Assembly: GCA_937924755.1 (NCBI GenBank)
Contig: CALEVZ010000046.1
Span: 1-64,000 of the forward strand
From: an uncultured bacterium
GTDB taxonomy: Bacteria; Acidobacteriota; Thermoanaerobaculia; Thermoanaerobaculales; Thermoanaerobaculaceae
Reading direction: 5' to 3'
Length of the DNA: 64,000 bases
Shown here: piece by piece, positions 54,177-61,549 of the stretch
How positions within the stretch are numbered: the stretch's first letter is position 1
How the letters are laid out: each line of letters starts with the position of its first letter
Position numbers and translations under genes: made by a program
The notes under the pieces: generated by a model
What the model was told of the DNA's origin: nothing
What the model saw: only the letters and a program-made list of their open reading frames with translations
Database searches by the model: none

Positions 54177-54951
54177 AACGCTGGTGTTCGGCAAGCCGAC
54201 GGCCCTCACCGAGGTGCCCACCCACTACTGCCCGGGGTGCACCCATGGGGTGATCCACCGGCTGGTGGCCGAGGTGCTGGACGAGCTCGACCTCACCCGG
54301 CGCACCGTGGGCATCGCCCCCGTGGGCTGCTCAGTGTTGGCCTACAACTACTTCGCCACCGACTTCCACGAGGCCTCCCACGGCCGCGCGCCGGCGGTGG
54401 CCACCGGTATCAAGCGGGCTCGCCCCGACCTCATCGTCTTTTCCTACCAGGGGGACGGAGACCTGGCCTCCATCGGGCTGTCCGAGGTCCTCCATTGTGC
54501 CAACCGCGGCGAGAAGGTCACCGTCATCTTCGTCAACAACGCCATCTACGGCATGACCGGTGGTCAGATGGCCCCCACCACCATGCCCGGCCAGGTGGCC
54601 ACCACCTGTCCCCTGGGGCGCGACGTGGAGCAGGCCGGCTACCCCATCCGCATCGCCGAGCTCATTTCTACCCTACGCACCCCGGCGTTCGTGGCCCGCG
54701 CTTCGGTGCACTCCCCCCTCCACGCGGTGCACGCCAAGGAGATGATACGCCGCGCCTTTCGCTGCCAGAAAGAGGGCCGCTGCTTCTCCCTGGTGGAGGT
54801 GCTCTCCACCTGCCCCACCAACTGGGGGATTCCCCCCGCTGAGTCGCTCACCTGGCTGGAGCAGCACATGCTCCCTTACTACCCGCTGGGAGTATTCAAA
54901 ACGCCGGAAGGTCCGGATCGGGCGCCCCTACCCCTCTTTGGAGGTGCGTGA
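54169..54951 (+). CDS. 2-oxoacid:ferredoxin oxidoreductase beta subunit
   Basis: The 260-residue subunit binds thiamine diphosphate: YCPGCTHGVIHRL at the N-terminus, the TPP motif GDGDLASIGLSE followed by NNAIYGMTGGQMAPTT, and a C-terminal cysteine in STCPTNWG. This is the KorB/VorA type. It overlaps the gamma gene by one base. Confidence 0.92.
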   Translation: MPETLVFGKPTALTEVPTHYCPGCTHGVIHRLVAEVLDELDLTRRTVGIAPVGCSVLAYNYFATDFHEASHGRAPAVATGIKRARPDLIVFSYQGDGDLASIGLSEVLHCANRGEKVTVIFVNNAIYGMTGGQMAPTTMPGQVATTCPLGRDVEQAGYPIRIAELISTLRTPAFVARASVHSPLHAVHAKEMIRRAFRCQKEGRCFSLVEVLSTCPTNWGIPPAESLTWLEQHMLPYYPLGVFKTPEGPDRAPLPLFGGA

Positions 54952-55514
54952 TGGCTCAGCACGACGTGGTCATTGCTGGCTTCGGGGGCCAGGGGGTGTT
55001 GCTGGTGGGCAAGATGCTGGCCTACGCCGGGATGCGGGAGAACAAGGAGGTTTCCTGGTTCCCCTCCTACGGGCCGGAGATGCGGGGCGGGACCTGCAAT
55101 TGCACGGTGGTCATTTCCGATCGCCCGGTGGGCTCGCCGGTGGTGCAGCACCCCTCCGCCATCATCGTCTTGAACTTGCCGTCCCTGGACAAGTTCGAAC
55201 CGTTGCTGCGCAGCGGCGGCCTGCTCTGTGTCAACACCTCCCTCATCCACCGTCAGCCGCGACGGGACGACGTCCGCGTGGTGGCGGTGCCCGCCAACGA
55301 CATCGCCATCGAGCTGCACAACCCCCGCGGCGCCAACATGGTGGCGCTGGGCGCCTACGTGGGCTCCACCGGGGCGGTGTCGGAGCGGGTGCTGGAGGAG
55401 GTCATTCAAGAGACCTTCGCCGGCAAGCCCGGGCTGGTGGAGGCCAATCTCCAGGCCTTTCGGCGCGGCGTCGCCATTGGCCGGGGCGAGAGTACCCAGG
55501 AGGTGACCGCATGA
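54951..55514 (+). CDS. 2-oxoacid:ferredoxin oxidoreductase gamma subunit
   Basis: The 187-residue subunit has the gamma fold signature VVIAGFGGQGVLLVGKMLAY, SYGPEMRGGTCNCTVVIS and a C-terminal helical part. The ATG at 54951 follows SD GGAGGTGC. It completes a four-subunit enzyme, and its stop overlaps the NuoE-like gene start (ATGA), tying it translationally to the electron-transfer module. Confidence 0.92.
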   Translation: MAQHDVVIAGFGGQGVLLVGKMLAYAGMRENKEVSWFPSYGPEMRGGTCNCTVVISDRPVGSPVVQHPSAIIVLNLPSLDKFEPLLRSGGLLCVNTSLIHRQPRRDDVRVVAVPANDIAIELHNPRGANMVALGAYVGSTGAVSERVLEEVIQETFAGKPGLVEANLQAFRRGVAIGRGESTQEVTA

Positions 55515-55999
55515 GTGCATCGTGTAGCGTCGATCTGACACCGGCCGAAAAGGTTCTCGAGCGCTACCCCGCCGAGGAGGCCTCGCTGATCCAGGTACTG
55601 CAGGACGTGCACCGGGCCTACAATTACCTCCCCTGCGAGGTGCTGGTGCGGGTGGCGGAGACGCTGCACGTGCCCCTGGCCAAAGTGTTCTCGGTGGGGA
55701 CGTTCTACAAGGCGTTTTCCCTCACTCCCCAGGGGCGCACCATCGTCAAGGTGTGCACCGGCACCGCCTGCCACATCCGCGGGGCGGTGCAGCTGCTGGA
55801 TGAGCTGTGCCGGCAACTCAACGTGGAACCCGGCGGCACCACCCCGGATCTGGGGTTTACCGTCAAGACCGTCAACTGCGTGGGGGCGTGCGCCATGGCG
55901 CCGGTGTTGATCGTCGACGAGACGTACTACGGCAACGCCGCCGCCGCCAAGGTGGGCAAGTACCTCAAAGGGAGCGGAGGGAAGGCTGATGCGAATTGA
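55511..55999 (+). CDS. NuoE/HydC-like [2Fe-2S] subunit
   Basis: A 162-residue NuoE-type protein with a helical start (EASLIQVLQDVHRAYNYLP) and a thioredoxin-like [2Fe-2S] domain with CTGTAC and CVGAC cysteine pairs. It differs in sequence from HoxE at 33076. In HydABC-type enzymes the equivalent subunit (HydC) is paired with the next gene product. It overlaps the NuoF-like gene by 11 bp. Confidence 0.9.
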   Translation: MSASCSVDLTPAEKVLERYPAEEASLIQVLQDVHRAYNYLPCEVLVRVAETLHVPLAKVFSVGTFYKAFSLTPQGRTIVKVCTGTACHIRGAVQLLDELCRQLNVEPGGTTPDLGFTVKTVNCVGACAMAPVLIVDETYYGNAAAAKVGKYLKGSGGKADAN

Positions 56000-57869
56000 G
56001 TCGCCAGCGGCGTTTGCCGAGTTCCGCAAAAGCGCCCAGGCAAAGCTGGCGCAGCGTCGGGCGGAGGTGCTGGTGTGCTGCGGCACCGGCTGCCTGGCCA
56101 ACGGGGCGGCGGCGGTGGCCGAGGCCTTCGCGGCCACCCTCGATGGCTCGGCAACCGAGGTCAAGACCTTCACCAAGCGCACCGGGTGCCACGGCTTCTG
56201 TGAGCGGGGACCGCTGGTGGTGCTGCGGCCCGCAGGCATCCTCTACACCAAGGTCAAACCCAGGGACGTAAAGGAGATCGTGGACAAGACGCTCAAGGGG
56301 GGCACGGTCATTCCGCGACTCCTCTACAAGGAACCGACCAGCGGCCAGCGCATCGAGCACTACCAGGAGGTGCCCTTTTACAAGCATCAGACGCGGGTGG
56401 CCATGCGACGCATCGGCCACATCGACCCCACCGATTTCGAGGACGCCATCGCCCACGGCGCCTACGGGGGCCTTGTCAAGGCCCTAGGCATGACCCCCGA
56501 GGAGGTGCTCAGGGAGGTGGAGATCTCTGGCCTGCGGGGACGGGGCGGGGCGGGCTTTTCCACCGCACGCAAGTGGCGCTCCTGCCGCAACGCCAAGGGG
56601 GAGCGCAAGTTCGTCCTGTGCAACGGGGACGAGGGGGATCCCGGGGCGTTCAAGGACCGCTCCATCATGGAAGGGGACCCCCACTCGGTGCTGGAGGGGA
56701 TGATCATCGGCGGCTGGGCCATCGGTGCCCACGAGGGAATCATCTACGTGCGGGACGAGTACCCCCTGGCGGTGGTCAACCTCACCCTGGCCATCCAGCA
56801 GGCTCGCGACGCCGGGCTTGTGGGGCAAAACATCCTGGGTTCGGGGTTTGCCTTCGACATCCGCATCTCCCGCGGGGGCGGCGCCTTCGTGTGCGGGGAG
56901 TCGTCGGCGTTGATGCGCTCCCTGGAGGGCAAGGTGGGGGAGCCGCGGGCCAAATACGTGCACGCCACCGACCGCGGCTTGTATGACCTGCCCACGGTGC
57001 TCAACAACGTGGAAACCTGGGCCGACGTGGGGGCCATCCTCGAGCACGGCGGCGCCTGGTTTGCCGCCATGGGGACGACCAAGTCCAAGGGCACCAAGGC
57101 CTTCTCCCTGGTTGGCAAGGTCAAGAACACCGGCCTCATCGAGCTGCCCATGGGCATGACCCTGCGTCAGATCATCTACGACATCGGTGGCGGGGTGCTC
57201 AACGACCGCCCCTTCAAGGCCGTCCAGACCGGTGGCCCCTCCGGTGGATGTGTGCCCGAGGCGCTGCTGGACCTGCCGGTGGACTACGAGAAGCTCACCG
57301 AGGCGGGCTCCATGATGGGTTCCGGCGGCATGATCGTCATGGACGACCGCACCTGCATGGTGGACGTGGCCCGATACTTCTTGAAGTTTCTTACCGAGGA
57401 GTCGTGTGGCAAGTGCGTGCCGTGCCGCGAGGGGCTGCACCAGATGCTGGCCATGTTTGACGACCTGGTGGCGGGGCGGGGCAAGCCGGGGGACATCGAG
57501 CGCATCGAGCGGCTGTCCCGAGGGATGCAGCTGGGTTCCCTGTGCGAGCTGGGCAAGTCGGCCCCCAATCCAGTGATTTCCACCTTGCGCTACTTCCGCG
57601 ATGAGTACGTGGCCCACCTGGAGCGCCGCGAGTGCCCGGCCGGGATCTGCCGCGACCTCACCACCTACGAGATCATGCCGGAGACCTGCGATGGCTGCCA
57701 TGCCTGTTTCAAGGCCTGCCCGGTCGAGGCCATCACCGGCAAGGTCAAGGAGTTACACGTTATTCATCAAGACAAGTGCATCGCCTGCGGGGCCTGCTAC
57801 GACGCCTGCCCCACCCAGGCGATCCGCTTCCTGCCCAAGCACCAGCTGGCCGCCCGGGGGGTCGCATGA
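55989..57869 (+). CDS. NuoF/HydB-like NAD(H)-binding flavoprotein with ferredoxin domain
   Basis: The 626-residue protein has an N-terminal thioredoxin-like [2Fe-2S] domain (CCGTGC and CHGFC), the NuoF core ([29 protein letters not shown]), the [11 protein letters not shown] [4Fe-4S] site, and a C-terminal 2[4Fe-4S] ferredoxin (CDGCHACFKACP, CIACGACYDACP). This domain order is that of HydB of bifurcating FeFe hydrogenases and related Bfu-type enzymes, not of plain NuoF. It should exchange electrons between NAD(H) and ferredoxin. Confidence 0.92.
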   Translation: MRIESPAAFAEFRKSAQAKLAQRRAEVLVCCGTGCLANGAAAVAEAFAATLDGSATEVKTFTKRTGCHGFCERGPLVVLRPAGILYTKVKPRDVKEIVDKTLKGGTVIPRLLYKEPTSGQRIEHYQEVPFYKHQTRVAMRRIGHIDPTDFEDAIAHGAYGGLVKALGMTPEEVLREVEISGLRGRGGAGFSTARKWRSCRNAKGERKFVLCNGDEGDPGAFKDRSIMEGDPHSVLEGMIIGGWAIGAHEGIIYVRDEYPLAVVNLTLAIQQARDAGLVGQNILGSGFAFDIRISRGGGAFVCGESSALMRSLEGKVGEPRAKYVHATDRGLYDLPTVLNNVETWADVGAILEHGGAWFAAMGTTKSKGTKAFSLVGKVKNTGLIELPMGMTLRQIIYDIGGGVLNDRPFKAVQTGGPSGGCVPEALLDLPVDYEKLTEAGSMMGSGGMIVMDDRTCMVDVARYFLKFLTEESCGKCVPCREGLHQMLAMFDDLVAGRGKPGDIERIERLSRGMQLGSLCELGKSAPNPVISTLRYFRDEYVAHLERRECPAGICRDLTTYEIMPETCDGCHACFKACPVEAITGKVKELHVIHQDKCIACGACYDACPTQAIRFLPKHQLAARGVA

Positions 57870-58675
57870 GCATCGAAAACAGCGGCAAACCCGTCACCCT
57901 CACCATCGACGGCAAGCCCGTCCAGGCTCACTCGGGGGAGTTTCTCCTTGCGGTGGCTCAGCGGGCGGGGATCACCATCCCGACACTGTGCCACCACCCG
58001 GCGCTGGAGCCCTATGGCGGCTGCCGCCTGTGCGTGGTGGACGTTACCGAGGAAGGCTGGGACGGCTGGTGCAAGATGGTCATCGCCTGCCAGTTCCCGG
58101 TCAAGGAGGGGATCATCGCCTTTACCGCCAGCGAGCGGGTGATCGAGACCCGCCGGGTGGTGCTGGATTTGCTCCTCGCCCGCTGCCCGGACACTCCCCT
58201 GATCCAGAGGTTGGCGCGGGAGTACGGGATCGAGAAAACCTCGTACGTCCCCAACCCCAACCCCACCGACTGCATCCTCTGCGCCCTCTGCACCCGGGTC
58301 TGCGACCACATCGGCGTGTCCGCCATCGCCACGGTCAACCGCGGCATCGGACGGGAGGTGGCGCCGCCCTACCACCAGCCGCCCCCCGACTGCATCGGCT
58401 GCCTGGCCTGCGCCGAGATTTGCCCCACCGACTACATCCCCTACACCACCTCCTCCACCTCGCGCACCATCTGGGGGAAGAGCTTCGAGATGCTGCGCTG
58501 CCCCACCTGCGGCCGCGCCCACATCACCGTGGAGCAGGCCCGCCACTTCGCGGGCCACGGCGGGGTGAGTGAGGACTACTTCACCACCTGCGACGCCTGC
58601 AAGCGCAAGCAGATGGCGGGCACCTTCCAGCGGCTGCAGGGGGTGCTGCCGGCGGCGGCGCCGCCGGCCAGGTAG
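57866..58675 (+). CDS. NuoG-N-terminal-like Fe-S subunit with C-terminal zinc-ribbon-like tail
   Basis: A 269-residue protein with a [2Fe-2S] domain (PTLCHHPALEPYGGCRLC), a degenerate second region (the His/Cys cluster of NuoG/HoxU is not visible), and two [4Fe-4S] motifs (CILCALCTRVCD, CIGCLACAEICP). Unlike HoxU it continues with CPTCG and CDACK, four cysteines 50 residues apart that could bind zinc or iron. No hydrogenase H-cluster domain follows. It overlaps the HydB-like gene by 4 bp. Confidence 0.88.
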   Translation: MSIENSGKPVTLTIDGKPVQAHSGEFLLAVAQRAGITIPTLCHHPALEPYGGCRLCVVDVTEEGWDGWCKMVIACQFPVKEGIIAFTASERVIETRRVVLDLLLARCPDTPLIQRLAREYGIEKTSYVPNPNPTDCILCALCTRVCDHIGVSAIATVNRGIGREVAPPYHQPPPDCIGCLACAEICPTDYIPYTTSSTSRTIWGKSFEMLRCPTCGRAHITVEQARHFAGHGGVSEDYFTTCDACKRKQMAGTFQRLQGVLPAAAPPAR

Positions 58676-58685
58676 GAGGTGGAGG

Positions 58686-59141
58686 ATGGAGAGCATGATC
58701 TACAAGGTCAGCGTGGAGCGCTGCATCGCCTGCGGCAAGTGCGAGCTGGCGTGCGCCTTCGGGCACGGCAGCGAGGGCCGCCCGGCGGCCACCCGCATCA
58801 ACATCTTTCGGCGCGGGCCGGAGCTGGGCACTCCCGTGGTGTGCTTCCAGTGCCACGAGGCGGCCTGCGTCGCCATCTGCCCCACCCAGGCGCTGGTGCG
58901 CAACCAGACCACCGGTGCCATCGACGTGCTGTACGAGCGCTGCATCGTCTGCCGCATGTGCGTGGCCGCCTGCCCCTTCGGCAACATGGTCTGGGACGAG
59001 CCCTACCACCGCGTGGCCAAGTGCGATCTGTGCGGCGGTGCCCCCAGGTGTGTGCCCTTCTGCCCCACCGGGGCGCTGCAGTACGTGCCGGCGGGGGAGG
59101 CCGCCGTTCGCCCCGAGCCGCTCATCCGCGAGGCGGTGTAG
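58686..59141 (+). CDS. HycB/CooF-like polyferredoxin
   Basis: A 151-residue protein with four [4Fe-4S] motif regions: CIACGKCELAC, CFQCHEAACVAICP, CIVCRMCVAACP and the CDLCGG..CVPFCP set. This is the electron-carrying subunit type of molybdoenzymes, formate hydrogenlyase and CO dehydrogenase. Here it is 10 bp after the NuoG-like gene and would be an electron wire. Its start may also be the ATG at 58695; both follow SD GGAGG. Confidence 0.88.
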   Translation: MESMIYKVSVERCIACGKCELACAFGHGSEGRPAATRINIFRRGPELGTPVVCFQCHEAACVAICPTQALVRNQTTGAIDVLYERCIVCRMCVAACPFGNMVWDEPYHRVAKCDLCGGAPRCVPFCPTGALQYVPAGEAAVRPEPLIREAV

Positions 59142-59153
59142 AGGAGGTCAACT

Positions 59154-59663
59154 ATGGACGCGCGGGCGGAAATCCTGGACATCTTGAAGAAGGCCTTCCA
59201 GATCGAGGTGGACGGCTACACCTTCTACTCCATGACCGCCGAGCGCGCCACCAAGCCAGCGGTACAGGAGCTGTTCGCCAAACTGGCTCGGGACGAGGTG
59301 GAGCACCAGCTCTACCTGAAAGGCGTGATGAAGAACTTCGACGCCGAAGGGCTGGCGGCCTTCGTGGTGCAGCGCCGGGCCCCCGAGCTCAAGGCGTTCT
59401 CCAACGCGGTGTTCTCGGACAAGTTCCGGCAGCAGGCGGCAGGGGCGGTGTTCGAAGTGGGGGTGCTGTCGGTGGGCATGACGCTGGAGAACAACGCCGT
59501 GACCTTTTTCACCCGCGCCGCCGAAGGGGCGAGGGAAAGGGAAGTGCGGGACTTCTACGTTTTTCTCGCGGAGTGGGAGCGGCAGCACTTCGACGCTCTG
59601 CAGCAACTCTACAACTCCGTCCGCGCCGACTTCTGGGAAGCCTCCGGTTTCGCCCCGTTCTAG
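59154..59663 (+). CDS. Rubrerythrin-like di-iron protein
   Basis: A 169-residue four-helix protein with di-iron ligands (Glu in IEVDGYTFY, ExxH in DEVEHQLYL, Glu in LENNAVTFF, ExxH in EWERQHFD) but no rubredoxin domain. Proteins of this type reduce peroxide in anaerobes, protecting oxygen-sensitive Fe-S enzymes. It is the last gene of the operon, 12 bp after the polyferredoxin gene with SD GAGGAGG, and may receive electrons from the complex. Its stop overlaps the convergent hydrolase gene. Confidence 0.85.
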   Translation: MDARAEILDILKKAFQIEVDGYTFYSMTAERATKPAVQELFAKLARDEVEHQLYLKGVMKNFDAEGLAAFVVQRRAPELKAFSNAVFSDKFRQQAAGAVFEVGVLSVGMTLENNAVTFFTRAAEGAREREVRDFYVFLAEWERQHFDALQQLYNSVRADFWEASGFAPF

Positions 59664-60487
59664 CGCGGTTTAGCGACTCCAGCGATGAAATTCGCCACCT
59701 CGCGCCACACCGCAGGGTGGGTCAGGAGGTCGTTGTGTCCAACCCCGGCGACCTCCACGTGGCGGGTGGGGCCGGCGAGGGCGGCGGCGATGCGGCGGCC
59801 GTGCTCGGGGGGGATGATGCCGTCCTCTCTCCCATGCAGCACCAGCGCCGGGACATGCACGGCCGCTGCCGCCCGCAGCGAGTGGTACTCCTCCCGCAGC
59901 AGCAGGCGCACCAGCACGCGGGGGAAGTGCACCGCCGCCACGTCACGCAGGCGCGTCCAGGGGCTGGCGGCAATGAGCCCGCCCACCCGCTCGCCGGCGC
60001 GGGCGGCGAGGGGGATGGCCACTGCGGCGCCCAGCGACCACCCCCACACTACCACCGGCCGGCTGTTCTCCTCGGCCTCAGCAAAGTGCAGGGCGGCGTC
60101 GGCGGCGGCGTGCAGGCCGGCTTCGCTGGGGCGGCCGGGGGAGCGCCCGTAGCCGGGGTAGTCCAGCACTAGGGTGGCGGCGGAGACGGCGGCCAGCTGA
60201 TCCAGCAAGCCCCCCCATCTCAGGGTGGCCAGGCTCTCCCCGTTGCCATGAAAGAAGATGAGCGTAGCGCCCGGGTCTGGGCTCGCACGCCACCACCCGT
60301 GCACGTGGCCGTTGTCGGCCAGGGGGATGCGCACCTCGCGCCAGGGCATCGGCGGCTCGGGCACCGGCAGTCGCGGCGCGGGGTACAGCATCGCCCGGGG
60401 CAGAAAGCTCAGCACGAACACCCCCGCTCCCACCGCCAGGGTGATGGCCAACAGGGATTGGAAGCGCCTGGGCGACGTCGTTGGCAT
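59660..60487 (-). CDS. Alpha/beta hydrolase, membrane-anchored
   Basis: A 275-residue protein with an N-terminal membrane segment (about residues 9-30) and an alpha/beta hydrolase fold: FFHGNGES oxyanion region, DYPGYGRSPG, the nucleophile GWSLGA, acid region LVLHGREDGIIPPEHG and a histidine in GVGHND. It resembles BEM46/YfhR-type hydrolases of unknown substrate. ATG 60487 was chosen. It converges on the rubrerythrin-like gene with a 4-bp overlap. Confidence 0.82.
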   Translation of the reverse strand: MPTTSPRRFQSLLAITLAVGAGVFVLSFLPRAMLYPAPRLPVPEPPMPWREVRIPLADNGHVHGWWRASPDPGATLIFFHGNGESLATLRWGGLLDQLAAVSAATLVLDYPGYGRSPGRPSEAGLHAAADAALHFAEAEENSRPVVVWGWSLGAAVAIPLAARAGERVGGLIAASPWTRLRDVAAVHFPRVLVRLLLREEYHSLRAAAAVHVPALVLHGREDGIIPPEHGRRIAAALAGPTRHVEVAGVGHNDLLTHPAVWREVANFIAGVAKPR

Positions 60488-60574
60488 GGGTACGTGGGCA
60501 CCGCAGCTACCCCGCGAGGGTTTCCTCCACCGAGAGTGTAGCGCCGCCGGGCCTCGTAAGACCGCGATGCGCGC

Positions 60575-60580
60575 TACCAT
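60575..60580 (+). promoter_or_regulatory. -10 box (TACCAT) of leaderless epimerase operon
   Basis: TACCAT ends 6 nt before GTG 60587, with no Shine-Dalgarno sequence. Confidence 0.5.
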
Positions 60581-60586
60581 GGCAGC

Positions 60587-61549
60587 GTGCGAGTATTGAT
60601 CACCGGAATTACCGGTTTCGTGGGTAGTCATCTGGCGGAGCATCTGCTCACCAGCGGCGGGGATGTGGAGGTGTTCGGCCTGGTGCGCTGGCGCTCTTCG
60701 ACGGCCGAGCTACAACCCTTGCAGCCACTCCTGCGCCTAGTGGAGGGAGACCTGCAGGACGCTTCGTCATTGCTGCGGGCGCTGCAGGCAGCGCGGCCGG
60801 AGGTGATCTACCACCTGGCGGCGTCCTCGTCGGTGGCAGGTTCGTGGGCGACCCCGGAGGAGATCCTTAAGACCAACGCGGTGGGGACGTTGCACCTGCT
60901 GGAGGCGGTGCGGCAGCTGGATCTGGACGCCACCGTGGTGCTGGCCTGTTCGGCGGAGCCCTACGGGGTGGTGGGGGAGGGGGAGCTGCCCATTGACGAG
61001 GACCGACCACTGCGCCCGGTGTCGCCCTACGGGGTCTCCAAGGCAACGGTCGATCTTTTTGGTTATCAATACTTCCATAGCTTCCGGATGCGCACGGTGC
61101 GGCTGCGGCTGTTCAACCACTGCGGTCCACGGCAGCCGGAGCGGTTCGTGGTGTCGTCGCTGGCGCGGCAGATCGTCGAGGTGGAGCGGGAGCTCCGCCC
61201 CCCCCGCCTGCTGGTGGGCAACCTGGAGGCGCGGCGGGACTTCATCGACGTGCGCGATGCGGCGCGCGCCTACCGGCTGGCCGGAGAGCGGGGCACGGCG
61301 GGAGCGGTGTACAACGTCTGCACCGGCCACGGGCGGTCCATCCGGGCGGTGCTGGACGAGCTGCTCAGCCTGACCGCCGCGGTGATGGACGTGGAGTGCG
61401 ATCCGGCGCGCCTGCGACCGGCGGAAATACCCGCACTGGTGGGGGATCCCACCAGGTTTTTCGAGCACGTGGGGTGGCGTCCCACCATCCCCTTCCGGCA
61501 GACGCTGCTGGACACCCTGGAGTACTGGCGCCGGCGGCTGTTCCCATGA
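60587..61549 (+). CDS. NAD-dependent sugar epimerase/dehydratase
   Basis: A 320-residue short-chain reductase of the extended type with TGITGFVGSHLAEHLL, YHLAASSSVAGSW, the SAEPYG and YGVSK catalytic elements and NHCGPRQPERFVVSS. It is closest to GDP-mannose 4,6-dehydratase / GDP-6-deoxy-lyxo-4-hexulose reductase (RMD) enzymes. The SSE of the family is SAE here. The GTG start is leaderless. Its stop overlaps the prenol kinase ATG (ATGA), but a pathway link is unclear. Confidence 0.85.
   Translation: MRVLITGITGFVGSHLAEHLLTSGGDVEVFGLVRWRSSTAELQPLQPLLRLVEGDLQDASSLLRALQAARPEVIYHLAASSSVAGSWATPEEILKTNAVGTLHLLEAVRQLDLDATVVLACSAEPYGVVGEGELPIDEDRPLRPVSPYGVSKATVDLFGYQYFHSFRMRTVRLRLFNHCGPRQPERFVVSSLARQIVEVERELRPPRLLVGNLEARRDFIDVRDAARAYRLAGERGTAGAVYNVCTGHGRSIRAVLDELLSLTAAVMDVECDPARLRPAEIPALVGDPTRFFEHVGWRPTIPFRQTLLDTLEYWRRRLFP

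Noticed and set aside
58679-60172. A 497-codon open frame across the polyferredoxin, rubrerythrin-like and hydrolase genes
   Set aside because: It crosses three real genes out of frame and matches no family.
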